Origin: G963665545 sp963665545
GTDB taxonomy: Bacteria; Pseudomonadota; Gammaproteobacteria; Xanthomonadales; SZUA-36
Length of the DNA: 64,000 bases
Assembly (NCBI GenBank): GCA_963665545.2
Contig: CAXXKZ010000015.1
Coordinates: 62,001-126,000 of the forward strand
Reading direction: 5' to 3'
The notes beneath the pieces are model-generated. The model was not told the DNA's origin. It worked only from the letters and a program-made list of their open reading frames with translations, and searched no databases. Positions 34,699 through 42,020 of the stretch are shown here, piece after piece. The stretch's first letter is position 1; each line of letters starts with the position of its first letter. The position numbers were made by a program, and so were the translations under genes.

Positions 34699-35637
34699 TC
34701 AAGCCATGGTTACACACGGTTTGAATGTTTCGCCTCGACTCATAAGGGCATATGCAATCCTGACCAACTTGCGCCCCAATATCACTCGAGCAGCGGTTTT
34801 TGAAAGTCCCTTATCCAGTTGACGCTGATGATAGCGCTCGAATCGAGGTTCGTTGCGGGCCGCGTGAGCGGCACAAAATAGCAATCGTCGTATCTCCTTC
34901 TCGCCATTCTTGGTCAGCTTGTGCTTGCCCTGCATGCGACCAGACCGCCGCAATCGTATGTCCAGGCCGAGGTAGGCCACAAAGGCATCCGATGAAGCGA
35001 ACACGCCGCGATGAAAGGCCGCCACCAACCCAGCAGCTGTGGCGGGTCCAAGGCCCGGTATCTGTTGGCAACGCGCATAGTCTTGTTGCAGGCCCAACGC
35101 CCTTAGCAAATACTCAATCCGGCATTCGATGCGCTGGATCAAGCGGCTGCAGGCCTGTTCCACTTCTCGGCCTGACAGCGACACTTGGCGCATGCTCATG
35201 CGCATGTTTTTACGCACTCCAACCACCACAGCGCGACGCTTAATCAAAGCCCACAGCTCCCGTGAATGCTGGTCTGACGGGCAATGACGAGGCAATGACT
35301 GCGCTTCGTGGCTGAGATAGCGTGCTAACAACCAGGCATCATGCGGATCACTCTTATGCCTCAGGCCGACGGCATACCGATAGTGATGCAGCTGGCGTGG
35401 GTTCACCAAGTAGATCGCATAGCCCAAAGCGTGCGCAGTATCCACCACCGCCAGGTGGTAATGCGATGTCGGCTCCAGCGCCAGTCGTACCTCGCCCGTC
35501 AACCCACCAAGCCATTGTGCAATGGCCGCGGTTGAGTTATTGACTTGATAATGTCGTTGCCGGGTCCAATCGTAAACGTCCAAATGATCTTTCGAAACAT
35601 CCACACCTAAAGTGACTTGGGTAACATTGCTTGTCAT
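34699..35637 (-). CDS. IS110 family transposase (DEDD/serine bridge recombinase)
   Basis: Recombinase of 312 residues from the ATG at 35637, which has GGAG upstream; the frame is open to 35697. The RuvC-like N-terminal domain shows GVDVSKDHLDVY (first Asp), LALEPTSHYH (Glu) and KSDPHDAWLLARY (last two acidic residues). The C-terminal Tnp domain has a helix-hairpin-helix-like IPGLGPATAAGLVA, then VAYLGLDIRLRRSGRMQGKHKLTKNGEKEIRR, which contains the conserved serine region, and a helical tail. All signature residues seem present, so it is probably active. It should form the bridge-RNA-guided recombinase with the non-coding RNA proposed upstream. Confidence 0.93.
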   Translation of the reverse strand: MTSNVTQVTLGVDVSKDHLDVYDWTRQRHYQVNNSTAAIAQWLGGLTGEVRLALEPTSHYHLAVVDTAHALGYAIYLVNPRQLHHYRYAVGLRHKSDPHDAWLLARYLSHEAQSLPRHCPSDQHSRELWALIKRRAVVVGVRKNMRMSMRQVSLSGREVEQACSRLIQRIECRIEYLLRALGLQQDYARCQQIPGLGPATAAGLVAAFHRGVFASSDAFVAYLGLDIRLRRSGRMQGKHKLTKNGEKEIRRLLFCAAHAARNEPRFERYHQRQLDKGLSKTAARVILGRKLVRIAYALMSRGETFKPCVTMA

Positions 35638-35699
35638 AATGATCTCCGCGGTTATATGCCGTAGCCGGGATCTCACGGGGCGCAAGCTTGTATACATCG

Positions 35700-35849
35700 G
35701 CTGTCATTGCAGCTAGATTCTCAATCGGCGCTCTGGTGAGAATGGGATGGGGACGAACTCTTGTTAGTCTGTACCGACTGGCCAGAAAGCGACTGCGTCC
35801 CGCCCATCCCGGCACCCTTAATCATCCAGATTTAAGGCAGAAACACCAT
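35700..35849 (-). ncRNA. Candidate IS110 bridge RNA (upstream of the transposase)
   Basis: The 5' flank of the transposase folds, by eye, into successive hairpins on the minus strand. First is a 5' stem CCTTAA/TTAAGG with a 10-base loop (35814-35835). Next is a long stem pairing 35797-35810 with 35744-35754 (GTCCC/GGGAC and CATCCC/GGGATG) around a loop that holds an AGTC/GACT hairpin. Then come ATTCTC/GAGAAT (35717-35743) and GCTG/CAGC (about 35700-35713). A 5' stem-loop followed by two larger internal loops is the described plan of IS110 bridge RNAs. Exact ends and guide pairings are not determined. Confidence 0.5.
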
Positions 35850-35970
35850 ACAAGCGACTGGGTCGCCGAGCCAGGGATGGCTCGACGAGGCGACACGGAA
35901 CAGGATGATCCGTTGGAGCCGACCCACCAAGCGCGGAGAAGTGAGGGTAGCCCGCAGGGCCATCCGCCAG
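35850..35970 (+). repeat. 121-bp dispersed repeat, right inverted copy (R1')
   Basis: Inverted partner of 34265-34385 (114 of 121 positions). A 32-bp part of it (35921-35952, CCACCAAGCGCGGAGAAG core) recurs exactly at 36025-36056. The 544 bp from 35638 to 36181 contain the IS110 5' flank and these repeats but no gene. Confidence 0.88.
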
Positions 35971-36143
35971 GCGTGGCCAACAGCCCACTCACGGGGCTTT
36001 CCGGCGGTTGAACGGAAGTAGCCCGACCCACCAAGCGCGGAGAAGTGAGGGTAGCCGATCGCTCCCGCACATCCATGTGCTCCACGATCTAAGCACATCC
36101 TTGTGCAAAAGGCGTGGCCAGCAGCCCGCTCATGGGGCTTTCC
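35969..36143 (+). repeat. Cluster of R2 and partial R1 repeats left of mnmE
   Basis: Contains R2 copies at 35969-36002 and 36109-36143 (AGGCGTGGCC...GGGGCTTTCC) and the 32-bp partial R1 at 36025-36056. Small hairpins GCACATCCATGTGC and GCACATCCTTGTGC lie between them (about 36067-36106). The alternating R1-R2-R1-R2 order suggests a dispersed tandem-like family. Confidence 0.78.
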
Positions 36144-36181
36144 GGAGGTAGTGAGGGCAGCCAGCAGTGACTAACTCCCAC

Positions 36182-37615
36182 CTACTTGCCAATACAGAAG
36201 CTGGCAAAAATTTCACCGAGCAAATCATCCGGCAACACCTCGCCGGTAATTTCGCTCAGTGCCATCTGGCCTTGCCGTAGCTCTTCCGCCACCAATTCGC
36301 CGGAACCGGCACGCAACTGCTCGCCGGCAACGATCAGATGCTGCTGCAATCGCTTGATGGCATCGACGTGGCGGCGGCGCGCGGAAAATGACCCACCGGT
36401 CTCATCGCTGACCCCGGTTGCCGCGAGAATTGCGGCGCGCAGGCCGTCGAGTCCATTTCCATTCAGCGCCGACAACTTGACGATCGCCTCAGGATCAATG
36501 CCCAAGTCTTTGGCTTTCGCTCTGACGTCAGAGTCTTCGATGGCCACACACAGGTCAGACTTGTTCATCACGACGATGAGCTTTTGGCCGGTTATTCCAC
36601 TACCATCCTGATGGGCACTCAAATCGGCTTCACTGTCTGGCGAGTGCAGCGCAGACAAAGGATATTGATCGGCGCAAGATGCATCGACGATCAGCAAAAC
36701 AATGTCGGCGTCCCGTCGCGCGCGCCGCGCCCGGCGCACCCCTTCTTCTTCAATTCTGTTGGTGGTGTGATGAATGCCTGCGGTATCTGCGATGTGCACC
36801 GGCACGCCTTCAATGTTTATTTGCTCCCTGAGAATATCGCGGGTGGTGCCCGGAATATCCGTGACGATCGCGCTGTCATAGCCGGACAGTACGTTGAGCA
36901 CGCTGGATTTGCCTGCATTGGGCTTGCCGACGATCGCCAGCGTCACCCCATCGTGCAGCAGTCGCCCGTGGCGTGCCTGCGCCAGTAATGAAAGCAGTTG
37001 ATCCGACGTCTGCTGCAATCGATCGCCAAGATCACTTTGGGCAAGGAAGTCGATTTCTTCTTCCGGAAAATCAATCGCCGCCTCGACAAACACCCTTATA
37101 TTGGTTAATTGCGCCTGCAAAGTGTGCACTCTTTCGGACAACTGCCCTTCGAGCGATCGCCTGGCCGCCCGAGCCGCTTCTTCGGTTCCCGAGGTAATGA
37201 GATCAGCAATGGCCTCTGCCTGAGCAAGGTCGAGTTTGTTGTTGAGAAAGGCGCGCTCTGAAAATTCGCCTGCACGCGCAGGCCGGCAGCCCAGGCCCAC
37301 CAGGCGCTCCAGCAACATTTGCAGCACCACCGGACCACCATGGCCCTGCAGCTCCAGAACGTCTTCACCGGTGAACGAATTTGGCGCCGGAAACCAAAGG
37401 GCAATACCCTCATCGATGGTCTCACCCGTGGCGTTCCTGAACCGCGCAAAGTGAGCCATCCTGGGCGCCGGCAGCTCGCCCAGAATCTTCCGGGCGGCAA
37501 TGCCGGCCGCAGGTCCGGAGACCCGAATGATGCCGATACCCCCGAAACCCGGCGGCGTAGCCACCGCACAAATCGTGTCGCTATGGTTGCCAGCCTGCCC
37601 GGAGAAATCAGACAT
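36182..37615 (-). CDS. mnmE: tRNA uridine-34 modification GTPase MnmE (TrmE)
   Basis: GTPase that works with MnmG to make the carboxymethylaminomethyl modification at wobble U34 of tRNA. The N-terminal tetrahydrofolate-binding domain (ATPPGFGGIGIIRVSGP, LQGHGGPVVLQMLLERL) precedes a helical domain. An inserted G domain follows: GKPNAGKSS near 226, DIPGTTRD, DTAGIH, NKSD. The C terminus ends in FCIGK, the family CxGK motif. The length of 477 is typical (about 450-480). It is last in the rpmH-rnpA-yidC-mnmE transcription unit, 50 bp after yidC. The usual next partners mnmG and rsmG are not here; the IS110 repeat region follows instead. Confidence 0.96.
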   Translation of the reverse strand: MSDFSGQAGNHSDTICAVATPPGFGGIGIIRVSGPAAGIAARKILGELPAPRMAHFARFRNATGETIDEGIALWFPAPNSFTGEDVLELQGHGGPVVLQMLLERLVGLGCRPARAGEFSERAFLNNKLDLAQAEAIADLITSGTEEAARAARRSLEGQLSERVHTLQAQLTNIRVFVEAAIDFPEEEIDFLAQSDLGDRLQQTSDQLLSLLAQARHGRLLHDGVTLAIVGKPNAGKSSVLNVLSGYDSAIVTDIPGTTRDILREQINIEGVPVHIADTAGIHHTTNRIEEEGVRRARRARRDADIVLLIVDASCADQYPLSALHSPDSEADLSAHQDGSGITGQKLIVVMNKSDLCVAIEDSDVRAKAKDLGIDPEAIVKLSALNGNGLDGLRAAILAATGVSDETGGSFSARRRHVDAIKRLQQHLIVAGEQLRAGSGELVAEELRQGQMALSEITGEVLPDDLLGEIFASFCIGK

Positions 37616-37665
37616 GGTGAAGGGTGTCCATGCGATAGATCAAAGGGATTCTTGCGTCCAGTCCG

Positions 37666-39378
37666 TCATTTCTCGGCGGTAATTTTCCGCGTGATGTAGT
37701 ACTGCTGGGCCAGCGAGAGCCCGGCATTTGTGGCCCAGTACAGCACCAGCCCAGCGGGAAAGAAAGCAAACATGATCGAAAAGGCCACCGGCATGAATTG
37801 CATCATCTTGCGCTGCAGCGGGTCCATGCCTGCAGTAGGTGTCAGCCGCTGGGTCGCAATCATGAAACCCGCGTTGAGCAGTGGAAGAATAAAGTATGGA
37901 TCTCGCGCCGAAAGATTCTCAATCCACAAAATGAACGGTGCCTGGCGCAGTTCTACGGACTCGATCAGCACCCAGTAGAGGGCAATAAATATGGGTATCT
38001 GCACCAGTATCGGTAAACAGCCCCCAAGAGGATTGGCTTTTTCCTTCTTGTACAGAGCCATCATTTCCTGGCTCATTCGCTGACGGTCATCACCATAGCG
38101 TTCTTTGAGTTGGTCGATCCGCGGCTGCAGCTTTTTCATTCTCGCCATGGACCGATACTGCGCCTCGGAAAGTTTGAAAAACGCCGCTTTGATGAGGACC
38201 GTCAGCAGCACGATGGACCAGCCCCAGTTAGCAACCACACCGTGGATTTTCTCCAGCAGCCAAAACAGCGGTTTGGAAAAAACCGTGAAGATGCCGTAGT
38301 TGACCGTGTACTCCAGACCGGGCGCAACATCCGGCAGCTGATCCTGCAGTTTCGGTCCCACATACAGACGGCTGCTAAACTCGGTCCTGTTGCCTAACGG
38401 CACCTGGCGAAGCCCTGAGACGTTGCGCGCAATGTAACGCGGCCACCCGTTCGGTTTGATTATCTGGGTGGAATAGGTAGCGGGCTCATCGGCCGACGGT
38501 ATCCAGGCAGCGAAGAAGTAGTGCTGCACCATCGACAGCCACCCACCCGTGGTGGTCTGTTTGTATGGCTCATCTTCGACCTCATCAAAGTCTACTTTTT
38601 CAAACTTCGATTCAGTGCTGTAGAACCCGATACCTTTGAAGCTGTAACGTTCGGGATTATTGAATCCGCCGCTGGAATCATCTTCCGGGACAGCGCGCTG
38701 CAATTGGTCATAGCGGCTGCCGCTCCAGGTCGTGGCGCTGCGATTTATCAGCAAATGCCGGACCTCAATGTCATACCGACCCCTTTTGAACACGAAGGTC
38801 TTGGTGACGTGGACACCATCCTCGGCTGTCCAGGTCAGCGGAACCCGTACTTCATCAGCGCCGACGGATAGAGCATAGTGAGTTCGGTCGCTGTGGTATT
38901 TGCTGGTGTGGTTGGGTGCGGACTGGTTGGAGAGGAGGCCTGATTGAGCAATAAACAAGTTGTCGCCATGTGGGCTGAACAGGTCAACCTTTATCTCAGG
39001 TTTGTCCAATTCAACCGGGTAATTGAGCAGTCGTGCTGAAACGACCGTGCCCCCAAGCGGGTCAATTTTTACCTCGAATACGTCGGTGGTGACCGTAATG
39101 GCCTGCTTTTGGACTTGCATGGCCGACGTGGGCTCCGCGGGCGCTTCCACTTCACCCGCTGGAAGATCGGCGGCAGCGTCAGGCAAATCATCACTTGACT
39201 GAAGCGGGGAACCGGCATCGAATTCCGGAACTTCAAGCGCATCGCTGCCGTCGTACTGAATGGGCGCGGCCGAAGAGGGCAACGAAGGGCGAAGTCCATA
39301 GTCCTTTTGCCATTCCACCCACAGCATATACGCCAGCAGGCCCATTGTAATCAGCAATACAGGTCGCAGGTTTGTCAT
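37666..39378 (-). CDS. yidC: Membrane protein insertase YidC
   Basis: Inner-membrane insertase that inserts and folds membrane proteins alone or with SecYEG. The N-terminal helix (PVLLITMGLLAYMLWVEW) carries the TNLRP-type start usual in proteobacteria. A large periplasmic beta-sandwich (about 55-350) includes FKRGRYDIEVRHLLIN and FFAAWIPS. The conserved C-terminal five-helix core holds WGWSIVLLTVLIKAAFFKLSEAQYRSM (with the functional Arg region), PLGGCLPILVQIPIFIALYWVLIESVELRQAPF, and FPAGLVLYWATNAGLSLAQQYYI. The length of 570 is normal. There are 81 bp to rnpA and no yidD in between. Confidence 0.97.
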   Translation of the reverse strand: MTNLRPVLLITMGLLAYMLWVEWQKDYGLRPSLPSSAAPIQYDGSDALEVPEFDAGSPLQSSDDLPDAAADLPAGEVEAPAEPTSAMQVQKQAITVTTDVFEVKIDPLGGTVVSARLLNYPVELDKPEIKVDLFSPHGDNLFIAQSGLLSNQSAPNHTSKYHSDRTHYALSVGADEVRVPLTWTAEDGVHVTKTFVFKRGRYDIEVRHLLINRSATTWSGSRYDQLQRAVPEDDSSGGFNNPERYSFKGIGFYSTESKFEKVDFDEVEDEPYKQTTTGGWLSMVQHYFFAAWIPSADEPATYSTQIIKPNGWPRYIARNVSGLRQVPLGNRTEFSSRLYVGPKLQDQLPDVAPGLEYTVNYGIFTVFSKPLFWLLEKIHGVVANWGWSIVLLTVLIKAAFFKLSEAQYRSMARMKKLQPRIDQLKERYGDDRQRMSQEMMALYKKEKANPLGGCLPILVQIPIFIALYWVLIESVELRQAPFILWIENLSARDPYFILPLLNAGFMIATQRLTPTAGMDPLQRKMMQFMPVAFSIMFAFFPAGLVLYWATNAGLSLAQQYYITRKITAEK

Positions 39379-39459
39379 CTTGAACCATCCGCAGGCACAT
39401 CGAAATAATGTGGTTCAAACACGTTTGTAATGCATTGATTATTCCTTTTTTGCCGCCGC

Positions 39460-39951
39460 TTATTCAGAATCAACCTTTTTCGACCTCGCCTTTCCCCGGA
39501 TTCGAGCCCAGTGGGCTTCGAGAGATCGGCTCAAACGTATGTTGCATATGGAGGCGGCTTCGCGTCGAGGCAAGACCACATAGTCACAGGTCGGTACGTC
39601 CACGCTGGTTTGCCTGTGATCACCATACTGTCTGAAACTCTCGCGCACGATTCTCTTCAGTCTGTTTCTCCCCGTGGCGCGGAGATCAACTTTTCGCGAG
39701 ACCGCCATCCCAAGCCTGGAAAGCCCGACATGGTTGGGTCGGGCAAGAACCCTGAACCATGCATCAGCCGAGACAATTGGACTGTTGAATACCCGTGAAA
39801 ATTGTTTCTTTTTGCTCAGGCGGGCGCTGCGAGGCAAAGCCGTTGAATTCGCGGTCACCTTGGCCAATACAGAAAGACTGTCGAGTTGTGTCCGGGGGTG
39901 GGCTGCTGAGGACTGGCGCTTCAACGAGAAAATTTGCGCCAGCCTGTTCAC
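39460..39951 (-). CDS. rnpA: Ribonuclease P protein component RnpA
   Basis: Small basic protein subunit of RNase P, which matures tRNA 5' ends. The core is typical: LSKKKQFSRVFNS, WFRVLARPN, RLGMAVSRKVDLRATGRNRLKRIVRESFR (the RNR motif) and DYVVLPRREAA. The open frame begins at GTG 39951, ten bases after the rpmH stop, and gives about 45 residues before the usual start. This N-terminal extension (QIFSLKRQSSAAHPRTQ) may be real, or initiation may occur at a downstream GTG/TTG such as the one opening VTANSTALPRS. It is co-transcribed with rpmH and yidC. Confidence 0.93.
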   Translation of the reverse strand: MNRLAQIFSLKRQSSAAHPRTQLDSLSVLAKVTANSTALPRSARLSKKKQFSRVFNSPIVSADAWFRVLARPNHVGLSRLGMAVSRKVDLRATGRNRLKRIVRESFRQYGDHRQTSVDVPTCDYVVLPRREAASICNIRLSRSLEAHWARIRGKARSKKVDSE

Positions 39952-39961
39952 TGCTCAACGC

Positions 39962-40096
39962 TCAGGCAGACAGGCGCTTTCTACCCTTGAATCTGCGCGC
40001 TCTAATCACTGCACGGCCCGCTCGCGTAGACATGCGCGCCCTGAAACCGTGTCTGCGAGCCCTCTTCAGACGGCTCGGTTGAAATGTTCGTTTCAT
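39962..40096 (-). CDS. rpmH: 50S ribosomal protein L34
   Basis: Forty-four-residue ribosomal protein L34. On the minus strand the ATG at 40096 opens MKRTFQPSRLKRARRHGFRA, and the protein continues RMSTRAGRAVIRARRFKGRKRLSA with TGA at 39964-39962. All family-conserved positions are present. It is the first gene of the rpmH-rnpA-yidC-mnmE unit, with a GGAAGGACC-like ribosome-binding region upstream. Confidence 0.97.
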   Translation of the reverse strand: MKRTFQPSRLKRARRHGFRARMSTRAGRAVIRARRFKGRKRLSA

Positions 40097-40167
40097 TTTT
40101 CTGGTCCTTCCCGACCCGCACCCCGTTTGGATGTGTGCAGGCTACAAATGCTTGACAAAAGAGGCGA

Positions 40168-40196
40168 ATTTTAACTTTTGCACCCCGTCTGATCAA
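40168..40196 (-). promoter_or_regulatory. Candidate sigma-70 promoter of rpmH
   Basis: On the minus strand TTGATC (40196-40191) and TAAAAT (40173-40168) are separated by 17 bases, a near-consensus vegetative promoter. Transcription would start about 65 bases before rpmH. Confidence 0.5.
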
Positions 40197-40277
40197 GCCT
40201 TCTGGCAATTATTTTATTGCAGGGCAATCTGCACGCCACCATCATCGGTGCTTAATTGGATTCCATCGGTGGCCAAG

Positions 40278-40286
40278 TTATCCACA
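40278..40286 (+). promoter_or_regulatory. Consensus DnaA box upstream of dnaA
   Basis: Perfect TTATCCACA in the rpmH-dnaA intergenic region (40097-40472). An AT-rich stretch (about 40425-40460) lies just before dnaA. A single box fits autoregulation of dnaA or a secondary origin element. Confidence 0.75.
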
Positions 40287-40472
40287 GCAAGTTAGACTAG
40301 CGGACATCGGACTGATCGGGGTGCGATGTCCTATTGAGGTTGAATTTCGGCGACGTTGCTTGAGAGTGGGTTCCTAAACACGACAACACTACACGCCACA
40401 TGGGCGGTTTTCTGTCTCGACGAAATTCATATTAAAATATTATAAAACAATAACTTATGTAGTTTTTCCCGC

Positions 40473-41777
40473 ATGGCTCTAAACACATGGCAGACCTGCT
40501 TGAAATACCTGGAGCGTGAGCTCCCAGCAGAGGATTTCAACACCTGGATTCGACCGCTACAGGTTAGGTCCAACCGCGGACAAACCGCCTTGTCTGCACC
40601 CAACGAGTATGTGCGCGATTATATATCCCGCAACTACCTGGAGCGCATCCGTGACATATTCGAACACCTGGGCTCAGTACGCGCTTCCATCATTGTCGAT
40701 GTCGGGGGCGGTCAGCAGGGGCCGGAAATGGCCCGTGATCACGCCCGGCGACGCAGCAATACCGGCCTGGATACGCGCTATAAGTTTGCTAATTTCGTTC
40801 AGGGCAAATCAAACGAGCTCGCTTACGCCGCCACCAAGCAGGTAGCGAAGAAGCCCGGGATGGCTTACAACCCCTTGCTGCTCTATGGCGGCACCGGCTT
40901 GGGAAAGACCCACTTGCTTCATGCCGCCGGCAACCTGATTCACGCCAAGGACAGTAGCGCGCATGTTCTCTACCTCCACTCTGAAAAATTTGTCAGCGGA
41001 ATGATTCAGGCCCTGCGACGCGACACCATCGAGGAATTCAAAAAACATTACCGCTCTGCCGAAGCCTTACTGATCGATGATATTCAGTTTTTTGCCGGCA
41101 AAGACAGAACCCAGGAGGAGTTTTTTCATACCTTCAACGCCTTACTGGACAGCAAACAACAGATCATTCTGACCTGCGACCGCTACCCCAAGGAGGTCGA
41201 GGGACTGGAGGCCCGGTTGCGCTCCCGATTCGGTTGGGGTCTGACCGTGGCCATAGAGCCACCGGATTTCGAAACCCGCGTTGCCATACTGCTAAACAAG
41301 GCTCAGGAACGCGGTGTTTCGCTGGACGAAAACGTCGCGGTTCTGATCGCAAAACACATGCGCAGTAATGTGCGCGACCTTGAGGGCGCTCTGAATACGC
41401 TATGTGCCAACTCGCGCTTTACCGGTCGGCCGATCACCGAGCCGTTTGCGCGCGAGGTCCTGCGCGAGGTCCTGCTGGTCCACGACCGATTGATTACCAT
41501 TGAAAACACAATTAAGGTCGTGTCGGAATACTACAATTTGCGCGTTTCAGAATTGCTCTCGAGGCGCCGAACGCGACAAATTGCTCGACCCCGGCAAATG
41601 GCCATGGCCCTGGTTAAAGAATTGACGGAACACAGCCTCCCGGAAATTGGCAACGCATTCGGTGGCCGCGACCATACCACCGTCCTGCATGCCTGCCGTA
41701 AAATTGACGAGCTGTGTGATACAGACGGTAGAATTCGGGAGGATAAAGCAAAATTGCTGCGCCGGTTGACCGCTTGA
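40473..41777 (+). CDS. dnaA: Chromosomal replication initiator protein DnaA
   Basis: Replication initiator, an AAA+ ATPase that binds DnaA boxes and melts oriC. Domain I (WQTCLKYLERELPAEDFNTWIRPLQ) interacts with DnaB partners; a short linker (about 80-105) follows. The AAA+ domain has Walker A GGTGLGKTHL near 139 (Thr where Val is usual), Walker B LLIDDIQFF near 203, the arginine-finger region SRFGWGL and the sensor RSNVRDLEGAL. Domain IV ends with the DNA-binding signature GGRDHTTVLHACRKI near 398. The length of 434 is slightly short because of a small domain II. It is flanked by DnaA boxes on both sides. Confidence 0.97.
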   Translation: MALNTWQTCLKYLERELPAEDFNTWIRPLQVRSNRGQTALSAPNEYVRDYISRNYLERIRDIFEHLGSVRASIIVDVGGGQQGPEMARDHARRRSNTGLDTRYKFANFVQGKSNELAYAATKQVAKKPGMAYNPLLLYGGTGLGKTHLLHAAGNLIHAKDSSAHVLYLHSEKFVSGMIQALRRDTIEEFKKHYRSAEALLIDDIQFFAGKDRTQEEFFHTFNALLDSKQQIILTCDRYPKEVEGLEARLRSRFGWGLTVAIEPPDFETRVAILLNKAQERGVSLDENVAVLIAKHMRSNVRDLEGALNTLCANSRFTGRPITEPFAREVLREVLLVHDRLITIENTIKVVSEYYNLRVSELLSRRRTRQIARPRQMAMALVKELTEHSLPEIGNAFGGRDHTTVLHACRKIDELCDTDGRIREDKAKLLRRLTA

Positions 41778-42020
41778 GGGAGCCCCTGTGAAAGAATCTG
41801 TGGCTGTTTGTGGTACAAGTTGTGTATAAGCGGTGAATAACCGAAAACGCTCGATTCATCCACAGGCTATCAACAGCTTGGCAGATGGATTATGCAACAA
41901 GTATATCTATTTAACATGTTGATTTATAAACGAAATATTGAGTTATAACGATATCCACAGCGCTTATTATTATTACCATTTTATATAAGTAAGATATTAG
42001 TATTAATAGGGAATTCAGTC
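41778..42020. other. Probable oriC (dnaA-dnaN intergenic region)
   Basis: A 243-bp non-coding stretch with DnaA-box-like nonamers: TGTGTATAA at 41821-41829 (inverse TTATACACA), GGTGAATAA at 41832-41840 (inverse, one mismatch), TCATCCACA at 41856-41864 and ATATCCACA at 41951-41959 (each one mismatch from TTATCCACA). From about 41900 to 42010 the sequence becomes strongly AT-rich (TTATTATTATTACCATTTTA), a good unwinding element. Location, boxes and AT-rich block together support an origin; this is inferred, not proven. Confidence 0.72.

Larger units (their letters stand above)
34665..35849 (-). mobile_element. IS110-family insertion sequence (ends approximate)
   Basis: Element with one transposase (34699-35637), a short 3' flank of roughly 35 bp and a 212-bp 5' non-coding flank rich in inverted repeats, the layout of the IS110 group. 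IS110 elements make no target duplication and lack clear terminal inverted repeats, so the ends are inferred. The right limit (35849/35850) is where similarity between the two 121-bp repeats stops. The left limit lies between the stop codon and the 35-bp repeat. The surrounding dispersed repeats may be the preferred target. Confidence 0.7.

Noticed and set aside
34361..34822. Plus-strand frame of 153 codons in the repeat region
   Set aside because: It runs through the R1 repeat and into the antisense of the transposase. Frames in such repeats are common artefacts and show no domain.
34181..36181. A composite transposon formed by two insertion sequences
   Set aside because: Only one transposase is present; the inverted 121-bp sequences carry no transposase or ends and belong to a dispersed repeat family.
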